This document shows, piece after piece, positions 15,116 to 21,967 of a DNA stretch of 49,986 nucleotides. Within the stretch, counting starts at the first letter, position 1. Each line of letters begins with the position of its first letter. The notes below the pieces were generated by a model. That model was given only the letters and a program-made list of their open reading frames with translations. It searched no databases and was not told the origin of the DNA. Made by a program: the position numbers and the translations under genes. The DNA comes from Parcubacteria group bacterium 21-54-25 (GTDB taxonomy: Bacteria; Patescibacteriota; Minisyncoccia; Phycocordibacterales; Phycocordibacteraceae). The stretch is taken from the NCBI GenBank assembly GCA_002255585.1, contig NCBJ01000001.1, forward strand, positions 1-49,986. The letters run 5' to 3'.

Positions 15116-17191
15116 ATGGCTTCTCACGAGAAATTTCCATCAAGAGCTAAGCCGAAAGAAGAGCTCGTGCCCGTGCACGATACTGAATTATCAGTCGCCT
15201 ACCTCGGCGTCGAATTGCCGAAAGCGACCGATAGTGAAAATGCGCCCAAGAAAGAGCAGTATGCTGACTACATAAATGATCGCTTCTCGCTAGAACTTCA
15301 GAAAAAGATAGCCACCTCGTGGAAGCAGGGCGACCCTATACTTATCGAAAGTGGTACCTCGATTGGTAAAACCACTACGGTGAAGAAGATGTGCGCCGAC
15401 CTTGGTTGGGAGGTTCACTATGTGAACCTAAACGGAGCGACCGATGTTGAAGATTTCATGGGTCGCTATATTCCGAACCATGAGCGCAAGAGTCCGGACG
15501 ATCCAGAATACGTATTCTCTGATGGTAAGATCACGTCCGGCCTGCGACAAGAAGAAGGAAAGAAGAAAGTCATCCTGCTTGACGAATACAACTCGGCTGC
15601 TCCGAACATCCTCATCCGTCTCCATGAAGTCCTCGATGCGCTTGAGAGAAACAGCGAAGTGGTGCTCGCTGAAGATGCTTCGGAAAAGATTCAAGTGAAC
15701 AAGGATGCGACGAAGGTCATCGGCCTCATGAATCCTCCCGGCCGCGGATATCTCCAGCGTGAGCCACTTGATCCCGCGCAGATTCGCCGATGGGTGTACG
15801 TAAAAGAAGCGAGTGAGTTGCCGGACGAGTCACTCACACACGCGACCCGAGCGCTTTTCCATCTCGAAGATAAAACCGAAAAGGTCGAGGACTCGGTCTA
15901 TCTCTTTGCTAATGAAGCCGCACTCACCCCAGAGCAGTTTAAAGAGATTCCCGGCATTGAAACCATCCTTACCAAGTATCTCGAGTTCCACAAAGGCGCG
16001 AAGGAACTTCTTGCCAGTCGCCGCATCGCCAAAGATCAGCCGCAGCGGTTCCTCTTCGATGACCGAGAAGAACCAAAGCGCGTGCGCGACTTCATCTCTG
16101 CTTTCTATCGCGGCGATATTAACGCGACCACTCAAGAAGCCCTCCGTTACTACTATGCCAACAAACTTCTCGAGCCAGAAGACAAGGAAGCGCTTGAGGA
16201 GTTGATCCGTACCGTCGAGTACGTGCCACCACAGAATACGAAACGACGAACGCTCGATGACATAGAACAATTCGGACAAGAAGGAGCTCCAGAGACATGG
16301 GACAAAGTTGCTGAATTTGAAGACAAACTTGCCGCTAAGATTTCTGACCTAGAAAAGGAGCTTGGTGTTCCGTCCAGCGAAGCTAGAGATGGTCTTGAAC
16401 TCTCGCTTGCCGATGCAGAGAGGATTCTTGGTAAAGAGTCGGTGCTCGGAGCGAAAGACGTAGAGCAAGTCTTCGGTATCAAGCTGGATCGAGCGCCAGC
16501 CATTCCATTTTCACAAGAAGAATTGCAACGCGCCAAGGAACTCGGTCAACAGCTTATCCTCCAAGTCGATACGATGCTACACAAAGCAAGTGGTCTCATG
16601 TCTCGCGAGAAGAGCGTGCCGCTCACTCTTGAAAGCCTCAAACAGAAATTCACAAAATCACACGACGATAAGAAAGTCTTCTACGAACAGGATTGGTACA
16701 AGGACGAGGACTTCTTCAAGAAAGAGAAGCCACGTGTCGGTTGGCGACTCACCTCTAGAGATCTACTCCCCGAGTCAACTTCAAAGAGCTACCTTGAGCA
16801 GACCGATGTGCTCGTTGAACATTTGCAGAAGCAAGTCTTCAAAGGTACAAAACTTCCGAAGCAGTACGAGGACGCCATCGCCGAATTTAAACGCAAGCGA
16901 GCAGAAAGCGGCACAGATTCGGAGTGGAAACGTGGCTCACAGATGCTCGCGGATCTTGCAATCACCAAGCTCGCTCGTGAGTTACCAGTCGAAGCAATGT
17001 ATCGCTTTATACTAAATGATCAGGCTCACAAGGATAAACCCCTCCCTTCAACCTACACCTGGACAGCGAGTCGCACGTCTGGCGGCAGCCTCGTGTTTGT
17101 CGGCAACTTCGATGCCGAGGGCACGCGTGTGGACGGGAATGAGCCGAGGTATTCGCACAGCCTTCTCGGTGTCTCGTTCTCCCGCAGTTGA
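15116..17191 (+). CDS. MoxR-type AAA+ ATPase fused to a DGR-diversified C-terminal domain (variable protein 1)
   Basis: A 691-residue protein. The N-terminal ATPase has Walker A G80-TSI-GKTT86, Walker B VILLDE (D156, E157), a sensor region IGLMNPPGRGY and an arginine-rich segment DPAQIRRW, typical of MoxR/dynein-like ATPases. From about residue 435 it is closely similar to the downstream 323-residue protein (IPFSQEELQRAKELGQQLIL, then DEDFFKKEKPRVGWRLTSRD). It ends in a C-type-lectin-like tail LGVSFSRS. The last 42 codons are VR1, which differs from the template repeat almost only at template adenines. The protein thus couples ATP-driven remodelling to a hypervariable binding surface. It lies 3 bp after the preceding gene. 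Its binding target is unknown. Confidence 0.9.
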   Translation: MASHEKFPSRAKPKEELVPVHDTELSVAYLGVELPKATDSENAPKKEQYADYINDRFSLELQKKIATSWKQGDPILIESGTSIGKTTTVKKMCADLGWEVHYVNLNGATDVEDFMGRYIPNHERKSPDDPEYVFSDGKITSGLRQEEGKKKVILLDEYNSAAPNILIRLHEVLDALERNSEVVLAEDASEKIQVNKDATKVIGLMNPPGRGYLQREPLDPAQIRRWVYVKEASELPDESLTHATRALFHLEDKTEKVEDSVYLFANEAALTPEQFKEIPGIETILTKYLEFHKGAKELLASRRIAKDQPQRFLFDDREEPKRVRDFISAFYRGDINATTQEALRYYYANKLLEPEDKEALEELIRTVEYVPPQNTKRRTLDDIEQFGQEGAPETWDKVAEFEDKLAAKISDLEKELGVPSSEARDGLELSLADAERILGKESVLGAKDVEQVFGIKLDRAPAIPFSQEELQRAKELGQQLILQVDTMLHKASGLMSREKSVPLTLESLKQKFTKSHDDKKVFYEQDWYKDEDFFKKEKPRVGWRLTSRDLLPESTSKSYLEQTDVLVEHLQKQVFKGTKLPKQYEDAIAEFKRKRAESGTDSEWKRGSQMLADLAITKLARELPVEAMYRFILNDQAHKDKPLPSTYTWTASRTSGGSLVFVGNFDAEGTRVDGNEPRYSHSLLGVSFSRS
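17063..17188 (+). repeat. DGR variable repeat VR1
   Basis: This 126-bp segment at the 3' end of the AAA+ fusion gene aligns without gaps to the template repeat at 18515-18640. By eye, 18 positions differ. Seventeen fall on A in the template (changed to G, C or T). The exception is template G at 18611, where VR1 has A. The 3' invariant block TCTCGGTGTCTCGTTCTCCC (17164-17183) is the presumed initiation site of mutagenic homology. Confidence 0.9.
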
Positions 17192-17225
17192 TTTTTGAGC
17201 TATGAATTATGATCTTTTGAGTCTT

Positions 17226-17248
17226 CCCCGACCCGTTTAGGGGCGGGG
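17226..17248 (+). other. Hairpin downstream of VR1
   Basis: CCCCG/CGGGG and CCC/GGG arms enclose the loop GTTTA, about 40 bp after the end of VR1. A hairpin with the same loop and a different outer stem follows VR2 at 18286-18306. Such stem-loops just past the VR promote retrohoming in the best-studied DGR. The T run after it would also let it work as a terminator. Confidence 0.6.
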
Positions 17249-17266
17249 CTCTCGAAAATTTTTTGC

Positions 17267-17272
17267 TATACT
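17267..17272 (+). promoter_or_regulatory. -10 box of variable protein 2 (leaderless type)
   Basis: TATACT lies seven bases before the ATG at 17279, preceded by a T-rich run and TG. Transcription would begin at or next to the start codon. No Shine-Dalgarno sequence is present. The same arrangement, TTTTGCTATAGT, lies before the TR transcript. Confidence 0.65.
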
Positions 17273-17278
17273 ACACCC

Positions 17279-18250
17279 ATGTCCGAAGGCTTCCCTAAAA
17301 CCGCAACAAAAACGCCCGAACAGCAGCTTATACAGTTGAGGGAGCTTCAGCATTCTCTAGCCGAAGCAAGGGAAACGCAGGATGCCCCGGCCGCAGAAGC
17401 GCTTATGAAGGACAATTGGGATCTAGTCTTCTCTCGTGAGACCGAAGGTCTATCTTTCGAAGAAGTCGAACATCTCCTCGGTAAGGACTTTTTCGGTCCT
17501 AAGGCAGTTGAGAAGATTTTCGGCGTGAAGCCAGAAACTGTTCCTGATATTCCATTCTCAAAAGAGGAACTGGAACGCGCCAAGGAGCTCGGTCAGCAGC
17601 TTATCTTTTACACTGATTTCATGGCGGGGAAGGCCGGGTCAATCGGGCCAGTTACGCTCGAAAATATGAGAACAATTTTCACAAAGTCACATGATGGTGA
17701 GAAAGTTTTTGCTAGTCATGGCTCTGATGATTTCTGGTATAAAAACGAGGACTTCTTCAAGAAAGAAAAACCACGCACGGGATGGCGACTCACCTCAAAG
17801 GATCTCATTCCAGACTCGACTTCAAAGAACTATATCGAACAGACTGACGTGCTCGTCGGGCATCTTCAAAATACAGTCTTCAAGGGTATGGAGCTCCCGA
17901 GGCAGTATGCAGACGCAATCGCAGAATTCAATCGCAAGCGAGCGGAGATTAAGCCTCTCGCGGAGAGCTCAACCGACGCAGAATGGAAGAAAGGTTCACA
18001 AATGCTCGCTGGCCTCGCAATTACCAGACTCGTGCGCGAGCTGCCAGTTGAGGTCATGTATCGTCTTGTTCTCAATGATCAGCAGAATAAGGATAAGCAG
18101 CTCCCCTCAACCTACACCTGGACAGCGGGTCGCACGTCTGGCGGCCCCCTCGTGCGTGTCGGCGACTTCGCTGCCAAGGGCACGGATGTGTACAGGGCTG
18201 GGCCGGGGGATTCGGGCGGCCGTCTCGGTGTCTCGTTCTCCCGCAGTTGA
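17279..18250 (+). CDS. DGR variable protein 2 (stand-alone diversified domain)
   Basis: A 323-residue paralogue of the C-terminal part of the upstream AAA+ fusion. The two share blocks throughout, such as FSKEELERAKELGQQLIF, EDFFKKEKPRTGWRLTSKD and STYTWTAGRTSGG, and both end LGVSFSRS. It has no ATPase domain; residues 1-60 form a charged helical region. Residues about 282-323 are encoded by VR2, in which all differences from the template fall on adenines. The most variable codons correspond to AAC/AAT in the template. It probably works as a diversified binding partner or alternative receptor in the same system. No signal peptide is visible, so a cytoplasmic role is likely. Confidence 0.88.
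   Translation: MSEGFPKTATKTPEQQLIQLRELQHSLAEARETQDAPAAEALMKDNWDLVFSRETEGLSFEEVEHLLGKDFFGPKAVEKIFGVKPETVPDIPFSKEELERAKELGQQLIFYTDFMAGKAGSIGPVTLENMRTIFTKSHDGEKVFASHGSDDFWYKNEDFFKKEKPRTGWRLTSKDLIPDSTSKNYIEQTDVLVGHLQNTVFKGMELPRQYADAIAEFNRKRAEIKPLAESSTDAEWKKGSQMLAGLAITRLVRELPVEVMYRLVLNDQQNKDKQLPSTYTWTAGRTSGGPLVRVGDFAAKGTDVYRAGPGDSGGRLGVSFSRS
18122..18247 (+). repeat. DGR variable repeat VR2
   Basis: A 126-bp segment aligned without gaps to the template repeat 18515-18640. By eye 23 positions differ and every one is an A in the template (A to G, C or T). The flanks just before and after are shared with VR1 but not with the TR. This shows that the two target genes arose by duplication of the whole 3' region. 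Confidence 0.9.
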
Positions 18251-18285
18251 TTTTTGGGTATTGACTCATGAGTCTTTGAATCTTT

Positions 18286-18306
18286 GCCGACCCGTTTAGG
18301 GGCGGC
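18286..18306 (+). other. Hairpin downstream of VR2
   Basis: GCCG/CGGC and CCC/GGG arms around the loop GTTTA, at the same distance after VR2 as the 17226-17248 hairpin is after VR1. The outer stem differs on both sides while still pairing, which suggests the structure is kept. It is absent after the TR, as expected of a target-only signal. Confidence 0.6.
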
Positions 18307-18514
18307 ACTCGAAAATATTTTGCTATAGTGAGCATACGGCTAATGAAGCGAATGTTTACGGACTTCGCTCGCCGCAAAAACACTGCTTGTCCGCCATTAG
18401 TGCAATCGGTTGAAGTGATGGGACAGTGCGCGCATCCTATACCCCGAATCAGCCGGAACCCGAGTCTTCTTGAGAAGCATTCGCGAACTGGCGAAGCCAC
18501 GGACGATGGCGGGC

Positions 18515-18640
18515 AAAACGAGTCGCACGTCTGACGGCAACCTCGTGAATGTCGGCAACTTCGATGCCAAGGGCACGAATGTGAACAGGAATGAGCCGAG
18601 GAATTCGAACGACAATCTCGGTGTCTCGTTCTCCCGAAGT
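18515..18640 (+). repeat. DGR template repeat (TR)
   Basis: Invariant copy matching VR1 and VR2. It is unusually rich in AAC/AAT codons in the frame shared with the VRs (NLVNVGNFDAKGTNVNRNEP and onward), so adenine mutagenesis hits surface residues. The 3' end reads CCCGAAGT where both VRs read CCCGCAGT. At 18611 it has G in a GAC codon where VR1 has A and VR2 has G. Confidence 0.92.
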
Positions 18641-18643
18641 GTT

Positions 18644-18667
18644 CCCCGCCTACGAGGCGGGGTTTTT
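18644..18667. terminator. Terminator of the TR RNA, shared with avd
   Basis: CCCCGCCT, the loop ACG, AGGCGGGG and then TTTTT. It ends the TR transcript on the plus strand. The avd stop codon (18650-18652) lies inside the hairpin on the other strand. Confidence 0.85.
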
Positions 18668-19022
18668 CGTACTCTTAATCCATCCGCCTATCATTTTGCC
18701 GATCTCAACGACCTGTTCAGACAAAGATGCGAATCCAGCATCGTTAATGCTCTTCGTTTTGTATGCGAGTCGCAAGTGGGTCGTGAGCATTTTGAGCATG
18801 ATGTCTGCTTTGTTAAGTATCAAAAGTCGCGATTGTCCCTGCTTGCTTTGGGCGAGGTAGAGTGTCTCGATTAGATCGAGGGTAGTCGTTTCTATTCTCA
18901 CGCCGAGTGTGTACCGTTCTGGCTTTTTGAACTTCAGTACACGTTTATGTGCAGCAAGATATAATTGACTCGTCTTATGAAAAATAACCGGCTCGGCAAA
19001 ATCGGGGGGGGGGGGGATTCAT
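18650..19022 (-). pseudogene. avd: DGR accessory protein Avd, antisense to RT start, frame broken by C13 tract
   Basis: The frame reads FAEPVIFHKTSQLYLAAHKR, then KPERYTLGVRIETTTLDLIE and finally SEQVVEIGKMIGGWIKS. This is the four-helix Avd pattern, including the typical EIGxMxGGWIK ending. Avd forms a positively charged pentamer that binds the RT and template RNA. The natural start would be ATG at 19020-19022 (M-N-P-P-P-P-D-F), but the C tract between it and the body has 13 bases, which puts ATG one base out of frame. With 12 it would be intact at about 123 residues. A shorter GTG start at 18901 would lose the first helix. It is convergent with the TR and divergent-overlapping with the RT. 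Confidence 0.8.
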
Positions 19023-20044
19023 GCGAATATCTTTGAGCATATCATCTCGAAAGAAAATCTGTTCGCTGCATGGCGTGAGTTCCAGAAAGGAAAGATGGGT
19101 AAAGAGGATGTGCTCGTATTCTCTGAACACTTCGAGAAGCATCTCTTGTCTCTCCATTCTGATTTAGTTAGGGGAAAATACAAGCACGGTCCGTACACAC
19201 GTTTTCTCATCCAGGATCCGAAGCTGAGACATATTGCCAAGGCAAGCGTGCGAGATCGCGTTTTGCACCACGCCATTTGCCGAGTCATAGCGCCGAGTTT
19301 CGACCGAGCGTTCATATTTGATGCGTATTCGAGCCGGAAGACCAAGGGCGTACATCGAGCGATTGAACGTCTCCAATCTCTCGCACAAAAGCTCTCGCGG
19401 AACAACACGCAGACTGTGTGGGCGCTCAAGTGCGATGTACGGAAATTCTTTGACAGCGTCGGACATGTTCGCTTGCTTGAGCTGTGTGCACGGCGCATTC
19501 GTGATGAAAGGGTTATGGCGTTACTGAAAGATATTCTCGGCAGTTTTGAAACGAAGCAAGGGAAGGGTATCCCGCTCGGCAACCTTACCTCACAGCTTTT
19601 CGCCAATATCTATCTCGACCCTCTCGACCAGTACGTGAAGCGAGAACTCCGCGTGAAGAACTATCTCCGGTCTTTATACTGTTATCCCGCGATCGCTCCG
19701 AGCTCGGGCGTGTTTTGTCACTCATACGTGATTTTCTTTCACAGGATCTCGGTTTGGATCTGCACCCTACCAAAGTATTTTTTCGAAAATGGCATCAGGG
19801 TGTCGACTTTCTTGGATATGTACACTTTCCGTACTACCGAGTCCTGCGTACGAAAACGAAGAAACGGATGTTCCGCAAATTAGAGAAACGACGAGAGGAA
19901 TTTGAAACTGGGCACATAGAAGACGACAGTGGTTTACGTCAGACCGTCGCATCGTACCTTGGTGTCCTGTCGCATTCTCGGGGCAGAGGACTGGCGAAGC
20001 GCATTCGTCGCGATTTCTTGCCGAGCGTTGATGTTGATAAATAA
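18977..20044 (+). pseudogene. DGR reverse transcriptase, lacking YxDD and frameshifted twice
   Basis: This is a DGR/group II-like RT by its motifs: DPKLRHIAKASVRDRVLHHA, FDAYSSRKTKGVHRAIERL, KCDVRKFFDSVGH (first catalytic Asp), GIPLGNLTSQLFANIYLDPL, then GVDFLGYVHFPYYRVLRTKT and KKRMFRKLE. A TATAAT box at 18960-18965 precedes ATG 18977. Two lesions are present. The G13 tract at 19004-19016 shifts the start out of frame. At 19670-19673 the sequence goes from VKNYLR straight to FILLSRD with two spare bases, so ten bases covering the YxDD motif are gone. As written it cannot polymerise. Without the lesions it would be about 360 residues, normal for the family. Confidence 0.88.
19004..19016. other. 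G13 homopolymer in the overlap of RT and avd 5' ends
   Basis: Thirteen G on the plus strand lie nine codons into the RT and three codons into avd on the other strand. A length of 12 (or 9, or 15) puts both genes in frame. The length given puts both out. The tract could be a slippage site or a sequencing error. Confidence 0.85.
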
Positions 20045-20169
20045 CCAGAATCGCCTATTTCAGAGAAATAGGATGATATGCCTTAGTTGAGCCATATAAA
20101 GTACTTTTTCAACTTGTTAGGATCCCTCAAATTTTGGCATTTTTTGGCATTTGGCCCTTCACCTTGGTG

Positions 20170-20398
20170 CGGTACCGTGGGACTCCCTATGAGACACGCA
20201 TTATATGCTCGAAATCTACCAAATACCCTTGAACTGCTTGATGGAATCGAGAAAACGAGACAATATCGAATATGCCCGACCTGTGTCTCATTTGTCTCAT
20301 TTGTCTCATTTTGATCCTGACCGTGAGGCCTTGGGCGGTGCTATAGAAGGATCGCCGAAACACCTTGCAATTGCCTCACTTGGTGTCTTGCGGTACCG
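20170..20398. repeat. MITE-like element, right copy
   Basis: CGGTACCGTGGGACTCC (20170-20186) and GGTGTCTTGCGGTACCG (20382-20398) are its inverted ends, less well conserved than in the left copy. The inside shares ATACCCTTGAACTGCTTG, GAGACA and GTCTCATTT (three tandem copies here, two on the left), and CCTTGCAATTGCCTCACT with 12238-12457. GGCATTT repeats precede it. The rest of the gene-free stretch 20045-20485 holds a terminator and nothing else I can identify. Confidence 0.75.
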
Positions 20399-20415
20399 TG
20401 AGGGGGCACAAAATT

Positions 20416-20447
20416 AAGAAGCCCAGCACACCCGTGCTGGGCTTCTT
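20416..20447. terminator. Bidirectional terminator
   Basis: AAGAAGCCCAGCAC and its exact complement GTGCTGGGCTTCTT around ACCC, with A and T at the outer ends. It lies between the right repeat and the converging FMN reductase gene. Confidence 0.85.
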
Positions 20448-20485
20448 TTGCGCAAGCCGCAATGTTTCGTCCGCGGTTTCGGCTA

Positions 20486-21064
20486 CTATTTTTCGCGCGC
20501 GGTTTTGAGTGCGTTGCCCCACCAGCGCAGCTGTGTGGCGAGGTTTTTGAGCGCACTCGCGTAGGGATCGAGCGCGCCCGTCTTGAAGCTGCCTGACTCA
20601 TCCATCAGGTTCCAGGGCGCGGGGATATGGAGTGCCACGCGCACGGGCATCATTTGTAGTTCAGTCGCAACGGGACGCAACTGTTCGACCGCGCGTGCGC
20701 CACCGACGGAGCCGTAACTTACAAACCCAACCGCTTTATTGTTCCACTCCGCATACACGCTGTCGAGCGCGTTTTTTAAGACGGCTGGCGGTGCGTGGTT
20801 GTATTCAGGCGTGATGATGAGGAACGCATCAGCCTCGTCTATCTTTTTCGCCCACGTACGCACGACGTCGTTTGGGTACTTTCCGTCGGCTACTTGCGAT
20901 GGTGACACCGGCTCATCATAGAAAGGCATTGGGTAATCGCGCAGATCGAGCGCCTCAAATACCATGCCCTCTTCATCTGCCAAAACATTTTGTATCCAAG
21001 GGAGCACCTTCTCGCTCGTGCGGCCTTGGCGGGTACTTCCGAGAATGATTTTTATATTCAACAT
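20486..21064 (-). CDS. NADPH-dependent FMN reductase family flavoprotein
   Basis: A 192-residue flavodoxin-fold protein. The N-terminal phosphate-binding loop reads ILGSTRQGRTSEKV, and the flavin-site segment TPEYNHAPPAVLKNALDSVY is diagnostic of the NADPH:FMN reductase (SsuE/ArsH/azoreductase-like) family. It reduces flavin or quinone substrates with NAD(P)H in the cytoplasm. The physiological acceptor is not determined. It is transcribed toward the DGR module and ends against the terminator at 20416-20447. No truncation is visible. Confidence 0.9.
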   Translation of the reverse strand: MLNIKIILGSTRQGRTSEKVLPWIQNVLADEEGMVFEALDLRDYPMPFYDEPVSPSQVADGKYPNDVVRTWAKKIDEADAFLIITPEYNHAPPAVLKNALDSVYAEWNNKAVGFVSYGSVGGARAVEQLRPVATELQMMPVRVALHIPAPWNLMDESGSFKTGALDPYASALKNLATQLRWWGNALKTAREK

Positions 21065-21170
21065 GGTGTTGTGTGGCTATGGCTACTACCTGACTATAGC
21101 GCTGTGTGCGTTTTGCAAAACTGTGGACAACTCATTTTATGGGGTGCGGGAATGGTAAAAAAGGCTACGG

Positions 21171-21176
21171 TATACT
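21171..21176 (+). promoter_or_regulatory. -10 box before the adenosyltransferase gene
   Basis: TATACT lies nine bases before ATG 21186, with no Shine-Dalgarno sequence between, as expected for a leaderless or near-leaderless mRNA. Confidence 0.6.
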
Positions 21177-21185
21177 ATCCACACC

Positions 21186-21752
21186 ATGCTCTATACCCGC
21201 AAGGGAGACCACGGCACCACGCGTGATTTTGTGCGCGGCCAGCCCCGCATTTCAAAGGCCTCTGATTTGCCGGAAGCGCTCGGCACGCTTGATGAGCTCA
21301 ACTCGTTTCTCGGCGTGTGCAAGGCGCGCGGCGCGCGCGAGCCTTTTTTGGTGCCTAATGGTAAACGGAGCATGCGTGCTGTCCGTGTGTTGCAGGACGT
21401 CCAGGAAACACTGTTCATTGTGCAGGCGCAGGTTGCTGGTGCACCAAAGAAAGTGGGGAGGGGAAAGGTCGATGCTATCGAGCGACTGACGGACTCAATC
21501 GAAAAAACACTTCCACCCATAACCTCTTTCACTATCGCGGGTGCCACAGAGCTCTCTGCGCTGCTCGACGTCGCACGCACGCTTGCGCGCCGCGCCGAGC
21601 GCCGGTTGGTCGGCATACACGAGACTGGCCAACGTCCACTCACCAAGCACACGCTCGCCTACGCCAATCGGCTCTCCTCACTTCTTTTCGCGCTTGCGCG
21701 GTTGGCTAGTAACCAAAGCGGGGCGCGCGAGCGCGCCCCGCGCTACCGCTAG
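21186..21752 (+). CDS. PduO-type ATP:cob(I)alamin adenosyltransferase-like protein
   Basis: A 188-residue protein. The N-terminal YTRKGDHGTT is the ATP-binding loop of PduO/MMAB-type adenosyltransferases. It is followed by LGTLDELNSFLGVCKAR and near the end by RTLARRAERRLV, the conserved Arg-rich helix. The family transfers the adenosyl group of ATP to cobalamin. Cobalamin use is uncommon in organisms with such small genomes, so salvage or a divergent role is possible. The C-terminal 30 residues contain a GC-rich inverted repeat (21720-21739) within the coding region. Confidence 0.8.
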   Translation: MLYTRKGDHGTTRDFVRGQPRISKASDLPEALGTLDELNSFLGVCKARGAREPFLVPNGKRSMRAVRVLQDVQETLFIVQAQVAGAPKKVGRGKVDAIERLTDSIEKTLPPITSFTIAGATELSALLDVARTLARRAERRLVGIHETGQRPLTKHTLAYANRLSSLLFALARLASNQSGARERAPRYR

Positions 21753-21795
21753 CTTCCGCGGCGGCAGCCCGCGTGCTATAACAAAGTGCGTCCAT

Positions 21796-21868
21796 GGCGG
21801 CTATGGTGTAACGGTTAACACTGGAGCTTGTGGAGCTCTCGATCAGGGTTCGACTCCCTGTAGCCGCC
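21796..21868 (+). tRNA. tRNA-His (anticodon GTG)
   Basis: Acceptor stem GCGGCTA pairs with TAGCCGC. The extra 5' G (-1) faces C73, the identity element of tRNA-His. The D arm GTGT/ACAC, anticodon loop TTGTGGA with GTG, and T arm CAGGG-TTCGACT-CCCTG are all present. CCA is not encoded in full. Confidence 0.95.
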
Positions 21869-21933
21869 CAAGCGGGTCTTAATATAACCGGAACCGAACC
21901 GTGTACTTTTTCTTTACTATTTAAATTAAACAA

Positions 21934-21957
21934 AGGCCCGCGCCGAAACGCGGGCCT
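21934..21957. terminator. Hairpin terminator between tRNA-His and the beta-lactamase-like gene
   Basis: AGGCCCGCG, loop CCGAAA, CGCGGGCCT. A perfect 9-bp stem that serves the converging genes. Confidence 0.75.
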
Positions 21958-21967
21958 CCTATCAGTG

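Larger units (their letters stand above)
18324..18667 (+). ncRNA. DGR template RNA (TR transcript)
   Basis: A TATAGT box at 18324-18329, in a context copied from the VP2 promoter (GAAAATATTTTGCTATAGT), should start an RNA near 18336. The RNA would run through about 180 nt of leader without a convincing reading frame, the template repeat 18515-18640, and a strong terminator hairpin ending 18667. In DGRs this RNA is the template that the RT copies into adenine-mutagenised cDNA. The gene-free stretch 18251-18514 is explained by the VR2 hairpin, this promoter and this leader. Confidence 0.7.

Noticed and set aside
19715-20044. Separate 109-residue gene after the RT
   Set aside because: Its sequence (DLHPTKVFF, GVDFLGYVHF, RVLRTKTKKR) is the normal C-terminal part of the same RT, split off by the 10-base deletion.
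20282-20312. Tandem GTCTCATTT repeats as a CRISPR array or iteron origin
   Set aside because: Only three 9-base units without spacers (two in the left copy), inside a larger repeated element. There is no replication or Cas gene.
21720-21739. GC-rich inverted repeat as terminator or attachment site beside the tRNA
   Set aside because: It lies inside the last codons of the adenosyltransferase and has no T run. No integrase or repeat of the tRNA end is nearby.
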